Shown: positions 6,978-16,358 of the stretch, piece after piece | How positions within the stretch are numbered: position 1 is the first letter of the stretch | How the letters are laid out: each line of letters begins with the position of its first letter | Origin: Candidatus Paceibacterota bacterium | GTDB taxonomy: Bacteria; Patescibacteriota; Minisyncoccia; Phycocordibacterales; UBA6899 | Reading direction: 5' to 3' | Length of the DNA stretch: 53,774 bases | Assembly: GCA_035583355.1 (NCBI GenBank) | Contig: DATEZQ010000002.1 | Coordinates: 1 to 53,774 of the forward strand | Position numbers and translations under genes: made by a program | The notes under the pieces: model-generated | Databases searched by the model: none | What the model saw: only the letters and a program-made list of their open reading frames with translations | Told to the model about the DNA's origin: nothing

Positions 6978-7225
6978 GTACTTGATAGCAGGACTTGGAA
7001 TCGAAGGACGGAACCGGGCACCGTCGCCCGGCGCTGATTTTATCCGGCCCTGGGCCGTGATAAATCCAGCCGTGCGCACGGTCGGTGAGTCCTGGCCCTA
7101 CTCGCACACCGTATTCTGCGAATGCTTGGAGCAGAATACGGATGTGACGAAGGGGCGATTCCAACTCTGATTCAGCGCGCTCTTGCGCTCCGTCAATCGC
7201 AGGCGCTGCACGCCTGTGATTGCCC
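6978..7225 (+). repeat. Structured repeat family R, copy R3
   Basis: This fills the gene-free stretch after tRNA-fMet. It opens with GGACTTGGAATCGAA (6987-7001), the inverted 3' part of tRNA-fMet. The core has CCGGGC/GCCCGG (R1 and R2 have CCGGGT/ACCCGG, a covarying pair), ATTTTATC/GATAAAT around GGCCC/GGGCC, then GCACGGTCGGTGAGTC. The private hairpin has 11-bp arms at 7109-7119 and 7131-7141, and the end hairpin has arms at 7194-7205 and 7211-7222. It is shorter than R2 and has no credible gene. Confidence 0.85.
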
Positions 7226-7234
7226 TTTAATTTA

Positions 7235-7265
7235 AAAACACACCAGGCAACGCCTAGTGTGTTTT
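7235..7265. terminator. Terminator hairpin after R3
   Basis: AAAACACAC and GTGTGTTTT pair around AGGC-AAC-GCCT. It sits at the 3' side of the convergent minus-strand gene ending at 7270 and has A/T runs on both sides. Confidence 0.75.
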
Positions 7266-7269
7266 GAAT

Positions 7270-7806
7270 TTAACTCTCCAAATACCCTGCCTCCTTAAAT
7301 ATCAAATGATATGCATCAATCGCATCCTCCATCTCCCCTTTCTGTAAATCATAATCTCCCTCATGCGCAAGCACGTTTCGAAGCTTGTGCACCCTCCAGG
7401 CCTCTTGTAGGTACGGGAATGCGCTCTCTGGAATTGCTTCCATCCGCTCGCCCATCGTCTCTCCAGGGTAACCCATCTTTTTTATGATGTCGTCGAGAAT
7501 ACTATCTGCCTCGAGAATTGCAATACGCCAGTCTGAGGCATTCATAGAAGCGGCGAGCTTTTCAATACGCTCCCACTTTGGATTCTTTATTGGCGCAGTC
7601 TTCACCCAATCAAAAAGTGATTCGAGTTTTGCCTCCTCTGCCTTTTCAATGGCGTTCAACTTTGCACGAGCATGCCAGTAGTACCAAAAGAGGATGCAGA
7701 CAACCGCCGCTCCGATAATATTCAAGATGAAGAAAATCGGTGATAATGTCGGCCAGATATTATCAAGAAAGTAATTGATAAGAAAATTATTTTCGAAGTC
7801 AGGCAT
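7270..7806 (-). CDS. Membrane-anchored protein, unknown (HEPN-like motif)
   Basis: This encodes 178 residues: a short N-terminal tail, one strong transmembrane helix (residues about 22-43, FFILNIIGAAVVCILFWYYW), then a cytoplasmic all-helical domain. The C-terminal part has KLRNVLAHEGDYDL, where R-N-V-L-A-H fits the R-x4-6-H pattern of HEPN domains. The fold is not confirmed and catalysis is doubtful. It lies 9 bases downstream of gatA on the same strand, so it is probably cotranscribed with gatC-gatA. No other function can be read from the sequence. Confidence 0.7.
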   Translation of the reverse strand: MPDFENNFLINYFLDNIWPTLSPIFFILNIIGAAVVCILFWYYWHARAKLNAIEKAEEAKLESLFDWVKTAPIKNPKWERIEKLAASMNASDWRIAILEADSILDDIIKKMGYPGETMGERMEAIPESAFPYLQEAWRVHKLRNVLAHEGDYDLQKGEMEDAIDAYHLIFKEAGYLES

Positions 7807-7815
7807 AAGGGTTCA

Positions 7816-9249
7816 TTATTTTGAAAGTCTTTCGACATCTCTACCAATACCAAAGAGGTACGGCTCATGGAAGTGATCTGCCATAAATTGAATTCCGACA
7901 GGAAGCTGCGTACCCTCACGCACTACCAGACCATTCGGAATCGATATTCCTGGAACTCCCGTAATATTCGCTGAGACGGTGAAGATATCTTCGAGATACA
8001 TTTTTAGTGGATCTGCAGTCTTCTCCCCTATTTTAAATGCTGGACTTGGAGATGTTGGTGTAGCAATAAGATCAACGTCTTTGAGAATTTCCTTAAATTC
8101 ATCAGTGAGTTTTCGACGCACAAGTACCGCTTTATTGTAGTACGCATCATAATACCCTGCAGAGAGCACATACGTACCCAACAAGATACGGCGACGCACC
8201 TCAGCACCAAATCCTTCGCCACGAGTCTCGAGATAGGTATCAATGAGCTTTACACCTTCCTTGCGCAAGCCGAAACGTACACCATCAAAACGTGCAAGAT
8301 TTGATGAAACTTCCGCGGGCATCAAGATATAGTAAATTGCGAGTGCAAGAGGCAGCGTCGGCATCTCTATTGGGACGATGGCATGACCAGCCTCTTTCAG
8401 CTTCGCGATTGTAATATTGAAACTCTCGCGCACGTCTGCGTCGATACCATCCATATTTATGAATGATTCTGGTATACCGATGCGATAAGAATGTTTTGCG
8501 AGCACATACGGTCGCTCTTCATCACTAATAGACGTGCCATCCATCGGATCCTTACCTGAAATACTTGTATGCATGACTTCCACGTCATTTACAGTCTTTG
8601 CAAAGGGACCAATTTGATCAAGTGAAGAACCCATTGCCATAATCCCATATCGCGAGACTGAACCATAGGTTGGCTTGAGTCCGACGATACCGCATAGTGC
8701 TGCGGGCTGACGAATCGAACCACCCGTATCTGAGCCCAGCGAACCGAGAACGCTCCCCATTGCAATTGCCGCAGCAGAGCCACCCGATGAACCACCAGGA
8801 ACACGTGTCTTATCGAGCGGATTCTTCACTGGACCCCATGCACAAGTCTCACTTGATGAACCCATGGCGAATTCATCCATGTTCGTACGGCCCACAATGA
8901 CTGCCCCAGCTTCAATGAGCTTAGCGACCGCAGTTCCAGTGTAAGGTGCAACATATCCCTCAAGAATCTTTGAACCCGAAGTTGCACCATGCCCCGCAAA
9001 TAGCATGTTGTCTTTGATGGCAACAGGAATACCTAGAAGCGGCGCCCTCTCTCCCTTTGCTATACGCGCGTCCGCTGCATCAGCCTGAAGAAGTGCATCC
9101 GCAAAAACTTCTGCGAATGCATTGATCTCCGGGTTTTTCGCAGCGATGACGTCAAGCACTGCCTGCGTCAACGCACGGGAGGTATACTCCCCCTTTTCAA
9201 GTGCTTCCCGTGCTGCAAGTATTGTAAGTGATGTTAGTTCTATGGTCAT
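7816..9249 (-). CDS. gatA: Glutamyl-tRNA(Gln) amidotransferase subunit A
   Basis: This encodes a 477-residue amidase-signature enzyme, the usual GatA length. The Gly/Ser-rich signature GGSSGGSAAAIAMG, the triad region SLGSDTGGSIRQPAALCG, and the N-terminal catalytic Lys in GIPVAIKDN are all present. GatA releases ammonia from glutamine for transamidation of Glu-tRNA(Gln) or Asp-tRNA(Asn) in the GatCAB complex. gatC lies 9 bases upstream; gatB is not in the window and must be elsewhere. The frame and start (ATG at 9249) fit the family alignment. Cotranscription with gatC is clear from the spacing. Confidence 0.97.
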   Translation of the reverse strand: MTIELTSLTILAAREALEKGEYTSRALTQAVLDVIAAKNPEINAFAEVFADALLQADAADARIAKGERAPLLGIPVAIKDNMLFAGHGATSGSKILEGYVAPYTGTAVAKLIEAGAVIVGRTNMDEFAMGSSSETCAWGPVKNPLDKTRVPGGSSGGSAAAIAMGSVLGSLGSDTGGSIRQPAALCGIVGLKPTYGSVSRYGIMAMGSSLDQIGPFAKTVNDVEVMHTSISGKDPMDGTSISDEERPYVLAKHSYRIGIPESFINMDGIDADVRESFNITIAKLKEAGHAIVPIEMPTLPLALAIYYILMPAEVSSNLARFDGVRFGLRKEGVKLIDTYLETRGEGFGAEVRRRILLGTYVLSAGYYDAYYNKAVLVRRKLTDEFKEILKDVDLIATPTSPSPAFKIGEKTADPLKMYLEDIFTVSANITGVPGISIPNGLVVREGTQLPVGIQFMADHFHEPYLFGIGRDVERLSK

Positions 9250-9258
9250 ATGAAAAAG

Positions 9259-9549
9259 CTATTCGAACATTTGTTGTACGCGGACAAAATCTCCTTCACG
9301 CTTTGGGGCATTATCAAGAATCGCCTCACGCATTGCTCCCGGCTGTGCGGTAGCCACATCAGGGCGAAGTATATTACGATGATCCCCTGCCTCTGTATGC
9401 GCGTACGCGCTTGTGTCTACTTTTGCTATTTCTCCAACATAACCGAGCACGGCGTCGATCTTTTCAGCAAGAGCAGACTGCTCTCCTTCCGCTACCTTGA
9501 TTCGTGCAAGCGTTGCGAGATGTTCTATATCCTGAGGTTGTAACTTCAT
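9259..9549 (-). CDS. gatC: Glutamyl-tRNA(Gln) amidotransferase subunit C
   Basis: This encodes 96 residues and matches GatC in length and layout: an N-terminal helix IEHLATLARIKV, the EQSALAEKIDAVLGYVGEIAKVD coil that wraps around GatA, and the C-terminal REGDFVRVQQMFE tail (family consensus is GFFxVPxVL). GatC stabilises the GatA-GatB interface. It is first in the operon gatC-gatA-(7270 gene). A TAGTAT box lies at 9556-9561, six bases before the ATG, suggesting a leaderless message. Confidence 0.93.
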   Translation of the reverse strand: MKLQPQDIEHLATLARIKVAEGEQSALAEKIDAVLGYVGEIAKVDTSAYAHTEAGDHRNILRPDVATAQPGAMREAILDNAPKREGDFVRVQQMFE

Positions 9550-9555
9550 ATGCCT

Positions 9556-9561
9556 ATACTA
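9556..9561 (-). promoter_or_regulatory. -10 box, leaderless start of gatC
   Basis: TAGTAT on the minus strand ends 6 bases before the gatC ATG (9549). This spacing leaves essentially no 5' leader. Confidence 0.45.
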
Positions 9562-9640
9562 CCGCAAAAATGCTGAAATATGAAGTGATGTTTCTACTCG
9601 TAAGCCTCATACAGCGCCTATACTATAGCGCGTTAAAGTA

Positions 9641-9668
9641 TTGACAGTGCTCATACGCGTGTTAGAAC
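9641..9668 (+). promoter_or_regulatory. Promoter of gene at 9696
   Basis: TTGACA (9641-9646), a 16-base spacer and TAGAAC (9663-9668). It precedes a leader with AAGGAGG. Confidence 0.55.
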
Positions 9669-9695
9669 AGGAATAGACACAAGAAGGAGGTTGCC

Positions 9696-10331
9696 ATGTC
9701 AGATCCCGCAATGAAACGCACGGAGCGCGCGGAACAGCTCATGTCTGACCTTGCCCTACACATCTGTGAAGAAGGTGGGCAAATCTGGCTCGATGAACTT
9801 GAGCTATTCATGAAAAAACAAATTTGCTGGGTGATTGACCGAACGCCCAAGAAGGAGCGTACGGACCCCCTGCTCCTCGAACAGTATAGCGCACACATCA
9901 ATAACCCAATCACTTCATTCAAAGAATTTCTTGAACATGGGGCCGTAAGAAACCAGCGCTGTTTCTTTGATGCAAATTTTACGGGATGGTTCGGAACATA
10001 TAGTGCAAAGACATCTTCCCCCTGTACACTGCGGTGTAAGGAGTTACAGGAAAGCGCCAACGACCATGATCTAATAGCGGCGCTCGGTGGAGAAAACGCA
10101 GCAGAGGTGCCCCTCTCAATATTCTTTGGCGCGCTGATTACGCCCGTCGATGGAAGTCCGAGTGTTTTTGGAGAAAGTGATGTTCTTCATATTTTCTACG
10201 CTCGGGATAACATGGGCATACTTCGTGCAATAACAGTAGCGTGTAAAAATGGATCCCCAAGATTCATCTCCGCACACTCACTTATTAGCAATGCACGCTG
10301 GGATAAAGGACGTCGCGTTTTCTCGATCTAA
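9696..10331 (+). CDS. Soluble protein of unknown function
   Basis: This encodes 211 residues without signal peptide or membrane helix, of no family I recognise. It is preceded by AAGGAGG eight bases before the ATG and a TTGACA promoter, so it is probably well expressed. There are scattered cysteines (CRCKEL-like region near residue 115, CEEGG near 28) but no clear metal site. The region GESDVLHIFYARDNMGILRAITVACKNG looks like a small alpha/beta or beta sheet core. It stands alone between gatC and a terminator, opposite to a zinc-ribbon gene. It shares the strong-SD style of the genes at 1975 and 10678. Confidence 0.75.
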   Translation: MSDPAMKRTERAEQLMSDLALHICEEGGQIWLDELELFMKKQICWVIDRTPKKERTDPLLLEQYSAHINNPITSFKEFLEHGAVRNQRCFFDANFTGWFGTYSAKTSSPCTLRCKELQESANDHDLIAALGGENAAEVPLSIFFGALITPVDGSPSVFGESDVLHIFYARDNMGILRAITVACKNGSPRFISAHSLISNARWDKGRRVFSI

Positions 10332-10344
10332 TCGCACTTACATT

Positions 10345-10366
10345 GCCCCCATTCTGGGGGCTTTTT
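10345..10366 (+). terminator. Terminator of gene at 9696
   Basis: GCCCCC-ATTCT-GGGGGC followed by TTTTT. Confidence 0.88.
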
Positions 10367-10370
10367 AATT

Positions 10371-10397
10371 AAAAAACCCACACAGTGTGTGGGTTTT
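10371..10397 (-). terminator. Terminator of zinc-ribbon gene
   Basis: On the minus strand AAAACCCACACA and TGTGTGGGTTTTTT form a stem with a T6 tail. It lies 9 bases after the stop codon at 10406. Confidence 0.85.
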
Positions 10398-10405
10398 GTC
10401 TTTGT

Positions 10406-10678
10406 TCATGAAACATGAGACGGTTGACCGAACCTCGGATGAGGCGAAAGCACTGGAAAGACGCCTTCGATCATGATCGTCGACGTCGACACTCCATCAC
10501 GGAGAATGATGAATGTCCGAGCACACGTCCCCCCTGCGCAGAGCCAGAGTGATCCATTTGCGTCGGCCTTAACCGCATGTCCTACACGCGAACCGCAGTG
10601 CGGGCACCCAAACTGTGCAAATGCGGTTGCAGAAACAGCGATGACCTCACGCTTTGTATCTTTCGGTGAACTGGTCAT
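10406..10678 (-). CDS. Small zinc-ribbon protein
   Basis: This encodes about 90 residues with two cysteine pairs: CPHCG near residue 24 and LCAGGTC near residue 46, about 20 residues apart, which fits a treble-clef or zinc-ribbon fold. The N-terminal half is a short beta-rich segment and the C-terminal tail is low complexity. The ATG at 10678 was chosen because a GGGGGAGG run sits just before it; the frame is open further upstream. The purine run ends only one base before the ATG, so the effective pairing probably uses its 5' part. The partner is unknown: nucleic-acid or protein binding are both possible. Confidence 0.75.
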   Translation of the reverse strand: MTSSPKDTKREVIAVSATAFAQFGCPHCGSRVGHAVKADANGSLWLCAGGTCARTFIILRDGVSTSTIMIEGVFPVLSPHPRFGQPSHVS

Positions 10679-10756
10679 ACCTCCCCCTTGTGTGAATCGA
10701 TAATGTACGGCTAGCAAAAAACTAGCATACTCTTTTTGGAGTGTCGAGTGTATAAG

Positions 10757-10773
10757 AAAAACCGCTCACGCGG

Positions 10774-10776
<3 letters not shown>
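10757..10776 (-). terminator. Terminator of ligA
   Basis: On the minus strand ACCGC-GTGA-GCGGT is followed by TTTTCTT. The stem overlaps the ligA stop codon region. Confidence 0.75.
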
Positions 10777-12839
<2,063 letters not shown>

Positions 12840-12840
12840 A

Positions 12841-13425
12841 CTAGATATTTACGGAAACTTCGATAGTACGCTGAGTGACACGCGGACTGGTGATATTTCC
12901 ACAAACATCTGAATATCCATTTGCGGTGAAGGTGGTAAGAATACCTGACTTTGCGACGGTCACCTGCACACACGAGCTCGGAAGATCGAGCGAGAACGAA
13001 GATGATCCCGTAGTGGTTGCGGTCACTGTGGTCGTATAGTTTTTGACGTAGGGATTTCCTGCACACTTGAAGTCCGTAGTCGAAGTCGACATCGGCCACG
13101 ATTCTGAGGGGGTAAGCAACCCAAACTGTGTTGAATTTCCGCGCGCAAATGGAGTATACGGCATCTGACTGATTCCCGCAGAAGAATAATAGTTTGCGGC
13201 GAGACCCAAATCTTGTGCAGCCTGACTATTGATGCGATCGAGAAAGACCGCACACTCAAGTCCTCGGCTTGCCGCAGCAAATGCACGTACCGAATCACGT
13301 GCGAATGTTGCAAGCGCAACCTCCTTAATCGAGATCGCAAAGACACCCATACTCATTGCGAGAATTATGCTTGAAATGAGCACTGCCAGAAGCAATACAT
13401 ACCCTCTTTGTTTTTTTGCTTGCAT
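12841..13425 (-). CDS. Minor pilin (PilX/GspK-like)
   Basis: This encodes 194 residues with a type III-like leader (MQAKKQRGYVLLLAVLIS). The hydrophobic helix follows a glycine, as for prepilin peptidase substrates, but has Y-V-L instead of the usual F-T-L-I-E, as in PilX-type minor pilins. The head is beta-rich with GLECAVFLDRI and several cysteines (CVQVTV, DVCGN) that could form disulphides. It is last in a run of four minor prepilin genes (15274 down to 12841), with 7- and 1-base gaps between the last three. It probably sits in the pilus tip or initiation complex. Confidence 0.85.
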   Translation of the reverse strand: MQAKKQRGYVLLLAVLISSIILAMSMGVFAISIKEVALATFARDSVRAFAAASRGLECAVFLDRINSQAAQDLGLAANYYSSAGISQMPYTPFARGNSTQFGLLTPSESWPMSTSTTDFKCAGNPYVKNYTTTVTATTTGSSSFSLDLPSSCVQVTVAKSGILTTFTANGYSDVCGNITSPRVTQRTIEVSVNI

Positions 13426-13432
13426 GATGGTG

Positions 13433-13999
13433 TTAGATAGGGAGATTAGGGAACCAATTCATGAGCGTGTCATAAAGGAAAATTTTCCTCGTTTGATTTC
13501 CTGCAGGATAATCAACCTCAACAGTAACAGTGTACTCAGTCTTGTTCGCATTCGTTGCAACCGTCACAATGCGCTTCATGCCCGTATCTTTCCAGCCGGC
13601 AGGCGGCGGAGCAGGCATTTGTCTATACGTGCCATCGGTGTATTGATACACACTACAGGCAGAAACTGAAGCACATCCGCGAAGAGAGCTGTTTTGCCAA
13701 ATTGTTGCGCTACCCTCTACTGCCGCCTGTTGCAGTGAAAAATCTACTGCACAACCTACACCCGTACAGGTCGGATCGATGTTATTCACCCATGAAGCCA
13801 TGCTACGCGCATTATTGTTGTCACGCATATTATGGATGATTTCAAGCGCCTCCTCACCTAGTCGCGCTGCTGCAATCTCCTCTCGTGCATACGCTGCAGA
13901 ACGCAAACTTTTTGCAGCAAGGAGAAAAGGACCACCAAGGGCAAAAGTAAGCACAGTAACCGCAACAACAGTTTCAATCAGAGTAATTCCTTTTTTCAT
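13433..13999 (-). CDS. Minor pilin (PilV/GspI-like)
   Basis: This encodes 188 residues and begins MKKGITLIETVVAVTVLTFA. The G-ITLIE cleavage and methylation motif with Glu at mature position 5 marks a type IV prepilin. The helix is followed by SLRSAAYAREEIAAARLGEEALEIIHNMRDNN, a pattern usual in PilV/GspI-like minor pilins of CPR genomes, then a beta-rich head with four cysteines. The gap to the next gene (13425) is 7 bases and to the previous one (14001) 1 base, so the genes are cotranscribed and perhaps translationally coupled. Confidence 0.88.
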   Translation of the reverse strand: MKKGITLIETVVAVTVLTFALGGPFLLAAKSLRSAAYAREEIAAARLGEEALEIIHNMRDNNNARSMASWVNNIDPTCTGVGCAVDFSLQQAAVEGSATIWQNSSLRGCASVSACSVYQYTDGTYRQMPAPPPAGWKDTGMKRIVTVATNANKTEYTVTVEVDYPAGNQTRKIFLYDTLMNWFPNLPI

Positions 14000-14000
14000 A

Positions 14001-14588
14001 TTAGCTTGGTGTTACAAGATGTGAATTTGGAGTTCGTGGTGTAATGGAGGTCTGAACAGTAAAATTACGCGCAGTCTTTGAAACGTGTGCGATTCCGGTC
14101 ATAATCATGGTTACAATAGGCTGATCAAGGTCAAGTGGTGCTCCGCGGACATAGAACTTCAAGCTCGTCACCTCCACCTCCGGCGCTGTCATACGCTCCC
14201 ACGTACCACTGTTTGCGAGCATGCGCTCCACAGATGAACTTGTTGCGTTGAAACGAAACTGCTGTTCTTGCATTGAACTTGAAAGACCTCCTGGTCCATA
14301 AAATCGCAACTTAGAGGAACCACCACTCTGATATGTACAATCCGATTGCCTTCCATCACTCGCATCTCCAGGAAAATTTGCTCCGCAATCAAAACGGATA
14401 CCCATACGTATCGTTCGTGCGATGGCATCCATTGCACTGTTTGCATTATCCATGACCACACGCATCGCACGTGCTTCTCTTGAAGTGTTATTGAGAGAGG
14501 TAAGCGCGCCCACTGCAATAGTAACCACCATAGTAAAAATCGCAGTTGCTACGATAATCTCGATCAAAGTAAAACCACGCTGCTTCAT
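14001..14588 (-). CDS. Minor pilin (PilW/GspJ-like)
   Basis: This encodes 195 residues with leader MKQRGFTLIEIIVATAIFTM, a perfect prepilin site with Glu5. The long helix carries TSREARAMRVVMDNANSAMDAIARTIRMG, typical of PilW/GspJ-like minor pilins, followed by a beta-rich head. It starts an operon with the two following minor pilin genes. A TACAAT box at 14595-14600 ends six bases before the ATG, suggesting its own leaderless transcript, since a terminator hairpin separates it from the gene at 14639. Confidence 0.88.
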   Translation of the reverse strand: MKQRGFTLIEIIVATAIFTMVVTIAVGALTSLNNTSREARAMRVVMDNANSAMDAIARTIRMGIRFDCGANFPGDASDGRQSDCTYQSGGSSKLRFYGPGGLSSSMQEQQFRFNATSSSVERMLANSGTWERMTAPEVEVTSLKFYVRGAPLDLDQPIVTMIMTGIAHVSKTARNFTVQTSITPRTPNSHLVTPS

Positions 14589-14594
14589 GTCTTA

Positions 14595-14600
14595 ATTGTA
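14595..14600 (-). promoter_or_regulatory. -10 box, leaderless start of PilW-like gene
   Basis: TACAAT on the minus strand, 6 bases before the ATG at 14588. Confidence 0.5.
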
Positions 14601-14607
14601 GCATAAC

Positions 14608-14640
14608 AAAAACACTTTTGCGCATACGCAAAAGTGTTTT
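14608..14640 (-). terminator. Terminator between minor pilin genes
   Basis: AAAACACTTTTGCG-CATA-CGCAAAAGTGTTTT, a 14-bp perfect stem just after the stop codon of the GspH-like gene. Confidence 0.85.
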
Positions 14641-15274
14641 ACTTCACAGATATTTGACCCGTATTCCAGAACTCAACAATTCGTTGATAACCTTTATTTG
14701 ACTTAATGATGACCTGAGCTACCGAGAATGCCTCAGGAGGTGCTACTGCGCTAGGTTTCCCCCGAATTGCTGCATCGGGGCTAGGTCGTTTAAACACGAA
14801 ATCAAATGACTGTGCGAAGTCGGTAGAAATACCACTCGTACAATCAGCAGAGCCCGCATGTGTCGCACCCGATCGTAAGCCACAGAGTGCGCTAATCGTC
14901 ACTCCCTTAAGAAGATTGATTTTCTTCTCACACTCCGCCCCAACAACACTACAGTTCCCGCTATTATCGAACACATAATCTCCATCAAGGTCTGCGAAAA
15001 AGACAAACTGAGTGGTCGACGCTCGGTCAAAATGCACCCCATAACCTGCATACGTACCATTGAAGGAACGCTTTACAGAAAGAGAATTAACCTGTGCCTC
15101 GTGTCCAAACTGTGCTATTTGATGCGCCAAAATATCGACTCCGATACGATTATTGAAATTATTATAACTAAGTACCGTCACCGTCGAAAGGGTAGCAAAA
15201 ATCGCAATCGATATCGAAAGTTCAATAAATGAGAATCCACGATTCTTCTGTTTTGGGAGTATATGAAATAGCAT
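14639..15274 (-). CDS. Pseudopilin (GspH/FimT-like)
   Basis: This encodes 211 residues. After a short basic leader (MLFHILPKQKNRG) comes FSFIELSISIAIFATLSTVTV, a prepilin motif with Glu5 but Ser instead of Thr at position 2. The head has FADLDGDYVFDN, an acidic loop that could bind calcium, and two cysteine pairs (GNCSVVGAEC, LCGLRSG..DC). It ends with VAQVIIKSNKGYQRIVEFWNTGQISVK, the GspH/FimT-type C-terminal sheet. It lies downstream of pilD and structured element S-A, which separates the two. Confidence 0.87.
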   Translation of the reverse strand: MLFHILPKQKNRGFSFIELSISIAIFATLSTVTVLSYNNFNNRIGVDILAHQIAQFGHEAQVNSLSVKRSFNGTYAGYGVHFDRASTTQFVFFADLDGDYVFDNSGNCSVVGAECEKKINLLKGVTISALCGLRSGATHAGSADCTSGISTDFAQSFDFVFKRPSPDAAIRGKPSAVAPPEAFSVAQVIIKSNKGYQRIVEFWNTGQISVK

Positions 15275-15319
15275 TATTTTGAAACGTGAATCAGTATTTG
15301 CTGCATCGATGCATTTATC

Positions 15320-15442
15320 AGGCTTCAGAATTTGGATGAAATTTGCCTTATTGGAGCCATATGAACTCTAGTGAGCCGTATGGGTTATACGGTGAACGAG
15401 GCATGTGGCGAAATAAGGTAAAGTTCGCCAAATTATAAGCCT
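15320..15442 (-). ncRNA. Structured element family S, copy S-A (3' of pilD)
   Basis: This is a nested stem-loop. P1 pairs 15320-15335 with 15428-15442 (AGGCTT..AATTTGG with CCAAATT.TAAGCCT), P2 is TTTGCCTTATT with AATAAGGTAAA, P3 is GCCATATG with CATGTGGC, and the tip is CCGTAT-GGGTT-ATACGG. The minus-strand 5' end touches the pilD stop codon at 15441. Copies S-B and S-C keep the pairing with different bases. It is likely an RNA-level 3' element or terminator variant of unknown function. Confidence 0.75.
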
Positions 15443-16277
15443 AGTAGAAGGACAAGCTTAAAGTGAGAACACTCCAACCGTAATAGTACACGAGCACCGT
15501 AGCCAGCGCGATGAACGGTCCAAACGGAACTTCCGTGCGCATACTTCCCTTCTTCATAAGCAAGATAACTACCGATGGTATTGCTGCAAGCCAGAATGCG
15601 AAGATCAGAGCAGAGAGTCCACCCAAAAGTCCGAGGAACCATGCAACACCCCAAACCAATTTTGCATCACCGAGACCCATAGCCCTTCCTCGTGAGAAAT
15701 ACCAGATAGCCGCGAGAGGGACTGCGAGGAGTGGCGCTGCGGCAACATCGATCCAACGAGGAACCGACACAAAGAGTGGCATAAGACTTGGCCATGCCGC
15801 CTCATAAGCGCGCAGTGCAACTGCGGCAATACCCACAAATGCAAATAAGAGCGAGAGTGAATCAGGAATGATCTTGTGACGAAAATCATATGCGGAAATC
15901 ACCACAAGGGTCGCGAGTGCGACTGCATCAATCGCAAACTGCGCAGCGATGAGTGGAGTATACGAGAACAATGAGAAGTGCGTATGCTGAGCGGCAACAA
16001 GCACAAGGAGTCCTGTGAGTGCTTCGACGATGGGGTACTGGAACGAGAGCTTGCCTCTGCAGTACGCACAGCGCCCACCCTGAATGATGAATGAAACGAG
16101 TGGAATAAGCATGTACCACTTGAGCGGCTTACCACAATTCATGCATTTACTACGTCCTCCGAGTGTACGCCCACTCCCCATGCGCAGCACAACCACGTTA
16201 AGGAAAGAGCCAATAATGAGGCCAAATATAAAAATGAGGCCAGTATTCACAAAGTAGAAAAGTGCGCTGATATCCAT
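15441..16277 (-). CDS. pilD: Prepilin peptidase / leader peptidase
   Basis: This encodes 278 residues and is a full-length PilD-type aspartic protease. It has an N-terminal cytoplasmic zinc-binding loop with CMNC and CAYC pairs (residues about 43-70) after the first helix (GSFLNVVVLRMG), then about seven further membrane helices. The two catalytic aspartates are in SAYDFRHKIIPD and MGLGDAKLVWG. It cleaves the leaders of prepilins and methylates the new N-terminus; this is the only such peptidase in the window, so it may serve both pilus clusters. TATACT at 16285-16290 ends seven bases before the ATG. Confidence 0.96.
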   Translation of the reverse strand: MDISALFYFVNTGLIFIFGLIIGSFLNVVVLRMGSGRTLGGRSKCMNCGKPLKWYMLIPLVSFIIQGGRCAYCRGKLSFQYPIVEALTGLLVLVAAQHTHFSLFSYTPLIAAQFAIDAVALATLVVISAYDFRHKIIPDSLSLLFAFVGIAAVALRAYEAAWPSLMPLFVSVPRWIDVAAAPLLAVPLAAIWYFSRGRAMGLGDAKLVWGVAWFLGLLGGLSALIFAFWLAAIPSVVILLMKKGSMRTEVPFGPFIALATVLVYYYGWSVLTLSLSFY

Positions 16278-16284
16278 ACACTAT

Positions 16285-16290
16285 AGTATA
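16285..16290 (-). promoter_or_regulatory. -10 box, near-leaderless start of pilD
   Basis: TATACT on the minus strand, 7 bases before the ATG at 16277. Confidence 0.5.
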
Positions 16291-16327
16291 GCACAGTTTA
16301 TTTTTTCAGCAGTTTAATTCTGAAAAA

Positions 16328-16350
16328 ACAAAACCACCCGAAGGTGGTAT
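16328..16350 (-). terminator. Terminator of first pilin gene
   Basis: ACCACC-CGAA-GGTGGT with T-rich sequence on the minus-strand exit side (GTTTTGTTTTTT). Confidence 0.75.
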
Positions 16351-16358
16351 ATGTTTTA

